Part shown: in pieces, positions 41,080 to 51,070 of the stretch | Position numbering within the stretch: position 1 is the stretch's first letter | Layout: each line of letters starts with the position of its first letter | Notes under the pieces: model-generated | The model's database searches: none | Seen by the model: the letters and a program-made list of their open reading frames with translations, nothing else | What the model was told of the DNA's origin: nothing | Program-made: the position numbers and the translations under genes | NCBI RefSeq assembly: GCF_000002875.2 | Contig: NC_009417.2 | Location: 973,929-1,037,928, forward strand | Source: Leishmania infantum JPCM5 | Lineage: Eukaryota; Euglenozoa; Kinetoplastea; Trypanosomatida; Trypanosomatidae | Length of the DNA: 64,000 nt | Reading direction: 5' to 3'

Positions 41080-41258
41080 CTGATCCTCCCGTGCGTTTGT
41101 TATAGTCTTCTGCAAAGAAGGCTGCGCAGGCACTCTCTTACGCCACACCCAAAACACACACACACACAAACGGACGTGCAGTTACGTTCACACACACGTG
41201 CTGAAGGACCCGAGAAAGGATTGCATCCCCACACCCCTCTCTCTTTCTCCCCGCTTTC

Positions 41259-42218
41259 ATGACACCTCTTCACTCCTTTGAGTACGCCTTCATGGCGGGC
41301 GCGTCTTTCTCGCCCGAGGAGCGCGTCCAGCTGACCAACTCCCTCCCTCTTCTTAGTGTGCAGACGAAGCGCAAGGACCTGGTTCTCTGGGGCAAGATAT
41401 TTGGATACAAGGCAGACTACATTATCGTGGAAGCCTTCGATGACGACGCGGTGGTGGAACCGGAACTGTACTATACTCTCGACGAGGGCCGCACCTTCAG
41501 CCTGCTCGGCACCTTCTCCTCTGTATTCTCCGTTTGCCCAGGCTACAGCAGCTGCAGCGGGCTGCGACAAGCGGAGTGGAAGCAGTTCATGCTGCTCGGT
41601 ATGCGTGGCCCCTTCATCGGGGACCCTGCGTACGAATACCGCGTGAGCAACCACAGCAGCAGTGATGGTGCACCGGAGATTCTGAGCGTGAAAGAGTCGG
41701 TGCGCCTGGCCCTCTTCGTCGAGGAGTTTGACCACGAGTGCCGGGTTGTGCCACGTGGGGCGTACATGAAGGCAGAGCGTCAGGCGACGGCGACGATCGC
41801 GTCCACTACCGGAGCTGAGGTTGACGCGGGTGAGCGGGCTGAGGTTCGCCGCAACACTGCGTTTGGCGGACTTCCGCGAACGGCGGAGGGAGCGCTGTCG
41901 CTGCGGAACTACTATCACCTGCGTGCCGTGAACCCGTACCGCCGCCTGCTATTGCGCAAGCAGAACTCCCTCTTCACCAAGTCCGCGCTGGAGCAGCTCA
42001 GTGAGCACCCCCTCCTCGATGCCGCCTTCGAGTCCTTGGCGGAGGACGTGCCGTCGGGGACGTGGCACCTGCGCTACGATGCGTTTCACAATGTCGTGAT
42101 GGGCCGCAACATCCGCTTCAGCGGCTCCCTCTTCTACCACGTGCCCGAAACGTGTGTTTACGGTACTGTTTACATGGGTGACGGCAACATGAACATCAAT
42201 GCCGCCTTCGAGATGTAG
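41259..42218 (+). CDS. RSPH9: Radial spoke head protein 9 (RSP9/RSPH9)
   Basis: 319 residues, somewhat longer than the human protein (about 276). The N-terminal part contains LVLWGKIFGYKADYIIVEAF (about 47-66), matching the RSPH9 motif of FWGKIxGxxxDYxIAxG. The C-terminus has RYDAFHNVVMGRNIRFSGSL followed by FYHVPETCVYGTVYMGDG, which closely follows the RSPH9 end (RSLLWPGLTFYH, then YGYVYxGxGxKNxDLPFML). The central part, with an Ala/Thr-rich loop near 170-195, is less conserved. RSP9 is part of the radial spoke head that passes signals from the central pair to outer-doublet dyneins, so the product acts in the flagellar axoneme. Start is the first ATG after the probable acceptor. Confidence 0.88.
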   Translation: MTPLHSFEYAFMAGASFSPEERVQLTNSLPLLSVQTKRKDLVLWGKIFGYKADYIIVEAFDDDAVVEPELYYTLDEGRTFSLLGTFSSVFSVCPGYSSCSGLRQAEWKQFMLLGMRGPFIGDPAYEYRVSNHSSSDGAPEILSVKESVRLALFVEEFDHECRVVPRGAYMKAERQATATIASTTGAEVDAGERAEVRRNTAFGGLPRTAEGALSLRNYYHLRAVNPYRRLLLRKQNSLFTKSALEQLSEHPLLDAAFESLAEDVPSGTWHLRYDAFHNVVMGRNIRFSGSLFYHVPETCVYGTVYMGDGNMNINAAFEM

Positions 42219-43271
42219 AGCCGAGACTTAACAGGGTGGTGCTGGCAGCCGTAACGCGCGGCCATTTTTTTTTCTTTTTCAAATCATGTGTTTTGGTTTT
42301 CGCGTGTTGCGTGTGTCTCGAAGGGTGTGCGCACGGACTTCTGGGCTGGGTGGCCCTGTCACGGTCCGTCCTTTCTCACAGCCACACAAGCACGGATGTA
42401 CTAGTAGTGAGGTGGTTATGCACATAGGTGGCCGCGCGGGGCCCGCGCATAGGACCCTCTCTCTGTCCTTCTTGTCTTTGTCGTTCGTCTCTTCGGAGGC
42501 GAAGCGAGGCTGCGAAGAGCGGGGTATCCGTGGACGCAGTGTGGGGGTACGTTTGCGGCTGCTGCGCGCGGTGACACGCGCCTCTGTGTCTCTGAGGCAA
42601 TGCGCAGCTTCTCCTCCGGCCTTCGCCTTTTTCCTGCCTTGACTGTTCTTCGTTCAGTCAGAGTAGACGTTCTGTCTTGGTGCACCGCGGGCTTCGAAAT
42701 AACGACAAAGGAGAAGAGCAGTGATATGCGTAGGCGTGCCTCTCCCCGCTCGCGCTTCATCCGTCTTGTCTTTCGATGGTGACCAGAAAAGATGAACTGG
42801 CACCACTGTCACAATAGCCTGCCACTCCCGTTGCGTATGGCGACAGGGTGGGCGCATGAATTCCTGCATAGGCGTTTCTGCGCCCGAAGGGGCACTTGCG
42901 ACGATGGCGTGTGCAGGAATGACGCTGTTGCTCTCCCACTTCCGTTGCCTTAAGCCATCTCGAGGCATATTTGCGGCGCTGAACGTGGCAGCTCTCGTCC
43001 AGCACCTTTTGAGAGCTTCTCTGCCCATCCTTCCCCGCACTTTTCTTCTTTTTCGTTATGCTCTTCGCTGTGGTGCTCTCTCATCCGTTCACACTCTAAC
43101 ACACACACACACGCACACCTACACACCTACACAAAACGCATCGCAGTACGCAAAACGCACAGACTTGTTTCTCCTCTAGCGTGGTGTTTGATGGACGCTG
43201 CGAAGTGAGGCATAAAAAAAAGGAGGAAGTAATCAAGATCAGATCCGGCACATCGCCAGGCTGAAGTTGAG
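42219..43271. other. Intergenic region, no gene seen
   Basis: T9 and CTTTTTC tracts just after RSP9, pyrimidine-rich DNA at 43015-43090 and CA-rich DNA at 43100-43140. A six-codon ATG-to-TGA frame lies at 43191-43208. Confidence 0.55.
43018..43146 (+). promoter_or_regulatory. Candidate trans-splice acceptors for the mitochondrial-protein gene
   Basis: A tract at 43018-43090 is followed by AG at 43145-43146; another AG at 43178-43179 follows CTCCTCT. Either would leave the short uORF at 43191 in the leader. Confidence 0.35.
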
Positions 43272-45500
43272 ATGCTGCGACGACGCTGCGTACGCGCTGC
43301 TGCTGCTGATGGCGTGCTGGGTGGCGATGCGGCTGCTATCACTTACGCGCTAGGCAGCGCTTCACGCACGGTGACGTCTCGCGGTCAGTTCAACCCTATT
43401 CACGCCTTCACGGAGCATAGCATTTCCCCGGCAAAGCGGGCCACAAACGAAAAGGAGTTCGAGGTGATGATCACCAACCCAGGTCCACTGCGCGTCGCCT
43501 ACTCGCCGGACTACCTCGACTGGCTGTACCGCGCGTACCGGTCGAAGCTCAAGTACACCGACGAGCGCAAGAAGGCGGAGGAGGTGTTCAATGGACTTCT
43601 GCTGACGAAGCAGGCCGATGAGGAGGGGCCCGCCGCTGCCGCTGCGCTGCCTGGCGCCCCACCGCCGGGGCAGACGCTGCGACCGCGCCACTCTGTGCGG
43701 CGGCAGGCAGGCGAGGCGCGGCGAGCGGTTGCCCAGGCGAAGCTGGACGCTCTCGCGAAGCAGCAAGGCATGCTGGACCTCTTTGAGCGGCAGCCGCAGT
43801 TTCCTGCAATTCACATTGACAAGGCCGCCCGCTGCCATGTGGTGGAACTGTTCAAGGAGATGGTGCTGGACCGCGCCTGGAAACCAGAGGAGGTGTGGGA
43901 CAAGGCACTCCTGTACCGCGCGATTCTGGCGGAGCGGCAGGCGTCGTACCCTGCCTCGTACCGGTACATCCTGGACACGGCGCAGGGGGTGAATCTAGCA
44001 CCACGCGAGAGCGGCATCAGCGATACGGGTAGCAACGGCAGCAGCGTCGATGCACGCTCGTCCAACGAATCTGCTGGCGGCATTGTCGGCCAATCGACCT
44101 TGGTCATCCCGAGAGAAGATGACTACATGTACTTTGTGTACCTGGTCCGGCGTTACTACATTGATAACGCGGTAGAAGGGCACGTTGTGCTGCGCTGCCA
44201 CCGCCAGCCGAACGCGTCAGAGCTGCTCTTCTCTCACCCGCCGCCGAAGGATGAGCAGGAGGTGTTGCGGAGCCTCTACCGTCCGGGCACCGCAACAGCT
44301 ACGCAGGGAAAGGACGCGTCTGTCAAGGCCCAAGATGGGGCAGCCGCGGCGCCGCAACAAAGACCGTCAGGAGTTGCCACCATCGCCCGCCCACGGCCTC
44401 CGTCTTCCTACCCGCCCATCGAGGCGCTGTGGCGCTGCGAGGAAAACGAAGCACTGTTACGCGTGCTGGTCTTCGGCGAGCTGAACCTGCTCGTGTCAGA
44501 AAACCCCTTTGTCCGCTTTCCCAAAGCGCAGGCGTATCTGACGCGACCGTCATCGAGCACTCCCGCGCCTGGAGCCGCGGGAAGCTCCGTGGAAGGGGCA
44601 GATGGCTATGGCGGGCCGCACCAGCAGCGTCGTGGAGGCGGCCACCGTGGCATCGGCAGTGAAGGTGGCATCTCCCTGTCGAGTGTGATCGCGGAGAAGC
44701 GCGGCCATCTTCTTGCGCCGCTGTCTCGTAACGTGGCAATGATGATCGACAGCCGCGCCAACGATGTTCGCCGCCTCCAGCAGCGCTACGAACGCGAGGA
44801 CACTGCGTCATTCCAGAAGATGCTTCGCGGCAGCGCACAAGTAGAGGAGAACCCCGGTCTCTACTCGGCCTACTCGGACTGGAGCTACTTCAACCCACGA
44901 GCCGTGCGCGCCGAGGAGCGCGATGCGCTGTCGCGGCAGACCGTTGCGGCCCTCAAGACTTATGACGAAGCCTCCAGGGACATCTATCGCGTCGGATTCG
45001 AGGAGGCGGAGGCGAGGAGCGCCTTCCGTCCCGTGGAGGGGAAGAACAACGCGCCATCGTACGTGCCCACGCTGCCGCACTTCGTGGCGCTAGTGAAGAA
45101 GGACCCCCACGTGTCGTTTCTGAGTCACGTGGCGCTGCCGGAGGAGTATAACACCGCCTCCCATGCTGCTGCGGGAGTCTCGGAGAAGCACCAGCTGGAG
45201 AAGCTTGTTGTGCAACTCGCTCGCGCGCTGTATCGGATGGCGCTTGAGTTTCACAAGGAGCGATTGCGTCGCGTGAACCGGCAGAAGGTGCAAGTGGCCG
45301 CGTCGCTGCTGGACCGCTTTATGACGGAGCGCTGGCGGGTACACTGCGTGGCGCACCCGTCGTCAGAGGGCGTACGCGACATGGCACGTCGCTTCAGTGC
45401 CTATGTCCCCTTCGAGGGCCGCATTCTTGACGAGAGCGGGTTCCCAACGGACGCGCGCATGGAGGACTACGAGCGGTGGATGGCGGCGCCGTCGGTGTAG
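43272..45500 (+). CDS. Probable mitochondrial protein of unknown function, 742 residues
   Basis: The N-terminus, MLRRRCVRAAAADG onward, is Arg/Ala-rich and free of acidic residues for 14 positions, as in mitochondrial presequences. Residues about 45-130 include FEVMITNPGPLRVAYSPDYL and WLYRAYRSKLKYTDERKKA. Two Gly/Ser/Pro-rich linkers lie at about 250-275 and 415-465. The C-terminal third is charged and helical (REDTASFQKM, ALYRMALEFHKERLRRVNRQKV). No known domain is recognised. Large basic, kinetoplastid-specific proteins of this kind are common in the mitoribosome and its assembly intermediates, but that is only a guess. Coding composition is uniform. Confidence 0.75.
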   Translation: MLRRRCVRAAAADGVLGGDAAAITYALGSASRTVTSRGQFNPIHAFTEHSISPAKRATNEKEFEVMITNPGPLRVAYSPDYLDWLYRAYRSKLKYTDERKKAEEVFNGLLLTKQADEEGPAAAAALPGAPPPGQTLRPRHSVRRQAGEARRAVAQAKLDALAKQQGMLDLFERQPQFPAIHIDKAARCHVVELFKEMVLDRAWKPEEVWDKALLYRAILAERQASYPASYRYILDTAQGVNLAPRESGISDTGSNGSSVDARSSNESAGGIVGQSTLVIPREDDYMYFVYLVRRYYIDNAVEGHVVLRCHRQPNASELLFSHPPPKDEQEVLRSLYRPGTATATQGKDASVKAQDGAAAAPQQRPSGVATIARPRPPSSYPPIEALWRCEENEALLRVLVFGELNLLVSENPFVRFPKAQAYLTRPSSSTPAPGAAGSSVEGADGYGGPHQQRRGGGHRGIGSEGGISLSSVIAEKRGHLLAPLSRNVAMMIDSRANDVRRLQQRYEREDTASFQKMLRGSAQVEENPGLYSAYSDWSYFNPRAVRAEERDALSRQTVAALKTYDEASRDIYRVGFEEAEARSAFRPVEGKNNAPSYVPTLPHFVALVKKDPHVSFLSHVALPEEYNTASHAAAGVSEKHQLEKLVVQLARALYRMALEFHKERLRRVNRQKVQVAASLLDRFMTERWRVHCVAHPSSEGVRDMARRFSAYVPFEGRILDESGFPTDARMEDYERWMAAPSV

Positions 45501-47097
45501 TCCACCTCCACTCACCTTTTCTCCGGGGCGAGCTTTGCTCCGTTTTATGGCGTCCGCCTCACCTCTGAGGACAGGAAGGGGTGGGGGAAAGGGCAGAGCG
45601 AGTCGTACGACGGCCGCGTCTGCCGTCTCTGTTCCACTGAATGCATTCGATGCTCTCTGCGTTTCGGATGAACGTGCAGGCTGCGGCTGCTGCTGAGGAT
45701 GCCTGACTCGGAGGGAGGGCTGCATGCCGGCGCGCGCACGCACGCATGTCTGAGTGCAGATGTGTGATCGGCAGCGGCTAGCCTGCGCTCGTTTTCGCTT
45801 GAGGACATTGCCGTTGTTGCTACAGAGTTGATGCCGCCTTAACCACCATGCTTTGTGTTCTTTACTCTTGTGTATGTGCTCTTCATGACGTGATCTGCGA
45901 GTGAAGGGAGAGAAAAGGGGTCGCACACGCATATGTGCGCGGAGACCTTCGCTGAAGTGCGCGAGTTTGGAGATGTAAGGGAGAGTTCGGTGGAGAGAGG
46001 GAGGGGCCTTCAGAGGAGGCACCCGAGGTGGATGAGGTGCGAGTGTGTCTTCTCGTCGAACCTCCTCCCCTTACTCTCGCCATCACCTTCTGCTCCTGCT
46101 CTTCCTGACTTCATTTGCTTGATGTCTTGTCCTACTCGTCACCCCACCTCGTAATGACCCCGAAAAAAACAAAGGATATGGTGGATGCAATGGCACAAAG
46201 ATCGTCTCATGCATTCTCTCAGACAAATTCGTGGCGCTGAGTGGACTAGCAAGCTGTGCGCTCAGCGGAGACTCGCTGAACTTGAAGACCGATTTGCAAA
46301 TCTGCGACGATCGCTGCCTGGGCGACCACGTCTCTTGAACGAGTGAGACAACTGAAGACGGGCATCGGAGAGTTTTTGCGCTGACACCAACAGCCCCACA
46401 CGCTCCTGATGCAACCGATGTGGTACTCCCACACGTTTTACCTAGCCCCCCCCCCCAACCCTCTCCCGCTCCTCGGTCCTTCAGCCTCTCTTCATCCACG
46501 CCCTCTTGCGCATTTTTTTGCGTGTTCTGTGCCGTTTCCCCTGACGCCGTTTTTGCACGGCACACGGTGTTACACTTGCGTACCCGACCACTGCGCCACG
46601 CAGGTTCCTTCACCCCTGGCAAACTTAGTCACGCTTTCCCCACACTCAGACACGACGTACACGGATACCGACAGTACGTTTTCATTCTTCTTTTTGGCCA
46701 TCTGCTGTCTGCGCACTATCGGTCGCTTGTCTACAGAATTTTCTGAAGGCCAAGCCCTCATTGTTTTTCTCTCTCCCTCTCCCTCTCACGCTTTCGTGTC
46801 TTCGCGGCTCCCCCTCAGGCGACGGCCGCCGGCTGCCGAAGTTCGCATTCAGTCGTCAACCCTTCTGCACCCCTCCACCTCTCTGCTGCCCTTCGAGCTG
46901 GGGGGGGCTGGCATTCTTTTCGCCATTGTTCTCACGCTCCTTCAGTTGACCGCACTGCAGCCGTTGGAGCTCCCGCAGCATCGCAAAAAAAAAACGAAAG
47001 GGTAACAGCTGCGCAACTGCTCGCTGACCACGTTGCCCCGTACGTCTGTGTCTGCGTCCCACATTTCGGCGTGCAGCTTCGACGGAGAAGCTGGGGC
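45501..47097. other. Intergenic region, no gene seen
   Basis: G-rich DNA near 45570-45600 and 45985-46010, a C9-C10 run at 46447-46456 and pyrimidine tracts from 46430 on. No coding segment found. Confidence 0.55.
46922..46945 (+). promoter_or_regulatory. Candidate trans-splice acceptor for UAP1
   Basis: A short tract ending in CTCCTTCAG gives AG at 46944-46945, with no ATG before 47098. A stronger tract ends at AG 46817-46818 and is an alternative. Confidence 0.35.
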
Positions 47098-48813
47098 ATG
47101 CCCTCGAAGGCCGCACTGCTGACTGTCTTGGCGGGGAGTGGCCAGGAACATCTCGTTGACGACTACGACGCGCTTTCGCCATCAGAGCAGACGACACTGG
47201 CGACTCAAATTCTGTCGTACACGAATGCGCAGTGGAAGCACATGAACGTGATTCTGCGAGACAGCCTGCGCCACCTGAATTCGAGCAACGCCGCGGCAGG
47301 TACAGGAGGGGGCAACGCTGCGAAGGCTGCCTCACAGATTACGCCTCCTCCGGCGGACACGATCATCAATGTTCCTGCTCTCCTCGCCAAGAGGCCCAGC
47401 GAGCTGGCAGCTATCCGAGCCGCTGGCATGCGCGTGGTCGCGAACGGTGAGGGGGCGGTGCTGCTGATGGCGGGCGGAAGCGGCACCCGTCTTGGCATGA
47501 CCATCCCAAAAGGTATGCTCGAGTGCGGCAAGCTCGTCAGCGGACGCTCGCTCTTTGCATACCACTGCCAGCGCATCCGCAAGATGGAGAGGATGGCCGC
47601 TGCCGCTGCCGCATCGCCATCGCAGTCGTCTGCTGTAGCTGCAGCAGGTGGTGCGTCCGTGCCAGTGGGCGCCGGCCGTGGGACAATGCCGCTGCTGGTC
47701 ACGACGTCAGACCAGAATGACACCGTGACGCGGCAGTTTTTTCACGAACATAACTTCTTTGGGCTGCTTCCCGATCAGGTGTTCTTTTCTCGTCAATGCT
47801 CACTCCCGTGCTACGACGAGGCGACAGGGCGAGTGCTGATGGAGGCGAGAGGCAGTATTTGCCTCGCACCGGGCGGTAACGCCGGCGTCTACGAGAGTTT
47901 GGCCAAGGCGTCCGCCACAACGTCTGGCAGCCAGAGCGTGCTGGCGCAAATCGAAGCACGGGGCGTGCGCTATGTTCAAATCGTGAGTGTGGACAACATC
48001 CTCGCCAGGGTGGGTGATCCGTACTTCTTCGGCGTGGCCGCATCATACCAGGCTGAGGTAGTCCTCAAGACGGTGCCAAAGGTGTCAGCGGCCGAGAAAG
48101 TCGGTGTCGTGGCGCAGGTGGACGGCGAATGGGCCGTCGTCGAGTACACGGAGATTGGGGATAGACGTTCCGCCGAAAAAGATCCGGCAACGGGCGAGCT
48201 TGCTTTCAACTGCGGCAACATCGCTTCCCACTGCTGCTCCCTTGATTTTCTGGCGTTTGCTGCCACGTACATGGAGACGAGCACCTTTTACCACGCAGCC
48301 CGCAAGACGATTCCGACCATTAACGGCCCCGCCCCCGCGATCAAGCTTGAGGCGTTTATCTTTGACGTCTTCCGCTACGCGAAGGACGTACCGAGTCGGG
48401 CGGAGCGAGCCAAGAAGGCGCCGCTGCCGGACGCATTGCAGATTCTGCAGGTGGACCGCAGCATGGAGTTTGCGCCGATTAAGAACGCTGATGGCGCTGC
48501 CGCGGACACGCCAATGACCGCCGCTCAGCTGCTCTTGGACCTGCACACCAAATGGGTGGCCGAGGCTATCGAAGCGGCTCCGGGGACCTGTGCAGCGGCT
48601 TCAATCAGCACGCCGGGAATGTACACGACACAGGAGCGCGCGACGGCGCTCCAGCGACTACGTGACGGGCAGTGTTGCTGGGAAATCTCTCCTCTCGTCT
48701 CGTATGAGGGCGAGGGGCTCGCGGCATACGTAGGGCAGTTGATTCACCGATCTGCCACTGGCATCGGTGTCTTAGGCCTGGAAGAGACAACAGCGGGCAC
48801 GGCGAGCATATGA
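47098..48813 (+). CDS. UAP1: UDP-N-acetylglucosamine pyrophosphorylase
   Basis: 571 residues. LLMAGGSGTRLG (122-133) followed by IPKG (136-139) is the nucleotide-binding signature of UDP-sugar pyrophosphorylases. FFHEHNFFGLLPDQV and APGGNAGVYESLA match the UAP motifs around RNHNFFGL and APDGNGGxY. VSVDNILARVGDPYFFG matches the VDNIL...DPxFxG block, and VGVVAQVDGEWAVVEYTEI and NCGNIASH complete the active site. EAFIFDVF matches the conserved ExFxFDVF. The enzyme makes UDP-GlcNAc from UTP and GlcNAc-1-phosphate for GPI anchors and N-glycans. The C-terminus (ASI) is not a canonical PTS1, so glycosomal location, known for the T. brucei enzyme, is not evident here. A Ser/Ala-rich insert lies near 165-195. 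The frame is open to 47071 but only 47098 is ATG. Confidence 0.93.
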   Translation: MPSKAALLTVLAGSGQEHLVDDYDALSPSEQTTLATQILSYTNAQWKHMNVILRDSLRHLNSSNAAAGTGGGNAAKAASQITPPPADTIINVPALLAKRPSELAAIRAAGMRVVANGEGAVLLMAGGSGTRLGMTIPKGMLECGKLVSGRSLFAYHCQRIRKMERMAAAAAASPSQSSAVAAAGGASVPVGAGRGTMPLLVTTSDQNDTVTRQFFHEHNFFGLLPDQVFFSRQCSLPCYDEATGRVLMEARGSICLAPGGNAGVYESLAKASATTSGSQSVLAQIEARGVRYVQIVSVDNILARVGDPYFFGVAASYQAEVVLKTVPKVSAAEKVGVVAQVDGEWAVVEYTEIGDRRSAEKDPATGELAFNCGNIASHCCSLDFLAFAATYMETSTFYHAARKTIPTINGPAPAIKLEAFIFDVFRYAKDVPSRAERAKKAPLPDALQILQVDRSMEFAPIKNADGAAADTPMTAAQLLLDLHTKWVAEAIEAAPGTCAAASISTPGMYTTQERATALQRLRDGQCCWEISPLVSYEGEGLAAYVGQLIHRSATGIGVLGLEETTAGTASI

Positions 48814-49189
48814 CAGCGAAATCGAGACGAAAGGGGACAACGAGACGTGCTGGTTTCCTTTGCAGACGACTACAGGTGCACCACAGGACCCCGCTTTGTG
48901 CCTCTCGGTGGATCCTCTGAGCTCATCTTCGGCCCTCTTTTGCGTGCAGGCTTCCAGATCGTCGTCCCCACTTTTCTCCTCAAGGCAGGCGCTCCCACCA
49001 CTGATGAACGCGCGCACGTACGTCGTTAACTTAATTTGCAACCGCTTCGCTTTCTCTTCTCTTCATGGCGACAAGGGCGTGCGTGCGTTCGACCTTATGC
49101 ACAGCCCCGTTTTCGCTGTTCTCTCCCCTGTGAGCGTGCGTGTGGAGTCTGTGCCTTCTTTTTCGCTTTAGGGGGGGGGGGGGGCTGCG

Positions 49190-50250
49190 GATTCCACCTT
49201 TGTGTGACGGACTTCCCCCCTCCTCATGGCCCCTCAGCACGGGTCCTACAGAGGTGGGAGATGCCGTATGACGATGTACCTGGGTACAGGTGCTGTCTGT
49301 TGCACACCACGCTGTTAATGTGGTACTCTACACCACTATCCGTGCCGGCTTGTGCTGTAAGGGCGCCCGACCCGGCGCTATGCCTGGTGTGCTACGCGCG
49401 ATGTGCGGATCGCTCGACGCTCACATCACGCCCCGTCTCCCTCTGTGGCCGTGCACGCAGTGACCTGTTTACGCACATCTCCCTTGAGCGACATGGCCTT
49501 TCCCCGCCGGCTGACCATCGCTGCCCCCTATGCCCCTTCACAAGGACAAGCTGCGGGCTCTTTGTGCGCCGGCACATGCGTCTGCGCGGGGCCCCTTCCG
49601 CTTGACACACCGACTCCTGCCCAGGGGCGTGCGGGCTGAGGAGAGGGCGGAGTGCCCCTGCCGCCACAGACTCATGGCATCGCTCCACCTGTCGCTGCGC
49701 GTGCGGGCACGACTCCGCGACAGCGACACCGTGCTTAAGCAGACCCCGCCATGCCACAAGGCGAGCACGGTGCGCACGCGCTGTCAAGCAGAGCTGGCAT
49801 GGCGCATCGCACCCAGGCAAGGCATCAAGAGGGGCGCAGAGCAGGATTGCCCCACGGGCAAGACGTGGAGCGATGCACACGAATCAGCTCCATAGTGCAT
49901 GCGCGCGAAGCATGCAGCATCTCCTGCATCTGACCGGTGCGGGCTGATGAGGCGCAGATGCCAAAGGCATCGTGAAGGCACCCTCGAGCTCCACCACCGG
50001 GTCCTCCAGACTCCCACGTGCAGAGCCTCCACACCACATTATGGGATGCCGCCGCTTGAAGCGACTGAGGGGACGAAGCGTGGCACACAGGCAGGGGGGG
50101 CGTAGGACCTCGGGGGGGGGCCTGGCCCTGAGGCTGGCGGACTTCGTCCCTGCGCTCATCCGGCATGCGCCCTGGCCACCCCCCGTTGCCCGCACGGCAG
50201 ACGCTACTGCCTCGGCTCTAGACGACGACCCTGGACGTCGCTCGCTTTAG
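49190..50250. mobile_element. Possible relic of a larger non-LTR retroposon (DIRE-like)
   Basis: One frame of the plus strand reads CPLCPFTRTSCGLFVRRHMR near 49517-49575, preceded by CLVCYARC (about 49383-49406). These C-x2-C, later His, patterns recall the zinc fingers at the end of ingi/L1Tc-type proteins. Codon-like composition continues across several frames but is broken by stops and shifts, as in a decayed gene. No reverse transcriptase motif was seen, so the assignment is tentative; it may also be a decayed host gene. Confidence 0.25.
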
Positions 50251-50988
50251 ATGAGGGCATGCAACCCACACGCGTCTCCATGTGGAGCCGATCGCGCCGC
50301 ACGCATGCAGGGAAGGGACGAGGAAGGAGAGGGAGGCCCCGCTAGGCGCACGGCTTCGATTCGACGGCAGACGACGAGGGAGGCAGCCTGCAGCGCAGCA
50401 GGCGCAGGTACGCTCTGGTCGTGGTATGTGCGTATACTTGTGGACTTGTTTGTCGGCGAATGTGGACAATTTGACGAGACGAAAAATAAATGACGTGTAT
50501 GCGTATGATTGAAGCTGGAATCGCTTCCGCCGTCAGAAAGAAGAAATGGCGATCCACGTCGTGGTGCACAGGCAGCGCTGCCCATGAAGGATAGACCGTG
50601 CACAAGAAGCTCGCGGCTTGTCTTTGGTTTTGTTGGTGCAGTTGGTACGACATGTGTCAATGCATGTGCCCTTCTTCCGTTCCTCCGCATGGACACTCGT
50701 TTACTTCCTCGCTTCCTTCGGTTCTTCGCTGACTCCCCCCTCCCCTCCCCATCGCCCACGCGCATCGTCTCTTTGTCGTTTGTTTCCGCAACGCCCCATT
50801 ATCGCATCATCATGTGGCGGCTGGTCAGTGACTCCGTCGCCACTGATCCCCATTGTACTGGAAGAGCGCACGGCTCGCGTGTACGTCTAATTTTTTTTTT
50901 TCGCGGTGTTGCTGTGCCCTCGCCTCCTCCCCTTCTCCCCTCTGGTCGGAGGCTCTTTGAGCCACGCAGACACGCATCGCGCATCTTC

Positions 50989-51032
50989 CTGCCGTTATTG
51001 TTCCTGTCCCTCTTCCTGCTGTTTGTGCACAG
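50989..51032 (+). promoter_or_regulatory. Probable trans-splice acceptor for RRP12-like gene
   Basis: A pyrimidine-rich tract (about 50989-51027) ends in GTGCACAG, with AG at 51031-51032. First ATG after it is 51071, leaving a leader of about 38 nt. Confidence 0.5.
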
Positions 51033-51070
51033 CCGCTTCTTCCCTCCCCCCACGCACCGCTTTTGTGAGA

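Larger units (their letters stand above)
38894..41258. other. Intergenic region carrying a retroposon
   Basis: Contains a SIDER2-like element (39590-40160), a TA-rich microsatellite and pyrimidine tracts (40975-41050) that serve the RSP9 gene. No host gene is seen. Confidence 0.6.
48814..51070. other. Long intergenic region with a GC-rich core
   Basis: Flanks are typical T/C-rich spacer. From about 49190 to 50250 the DNA is unusually GC-rich and poor in pyrimidine tracts; see the possible retroposon relic. G12-G13 run at 49171-49183, T10-T11 at 50890. Confidence 0.55.

Noticed and set aside
49392..49880. 162-codon minus-strand frame in the GC-rich spacer
   Set aside because: Cys/Arg/Ala-rich with no domain; open mainly because of GC content.
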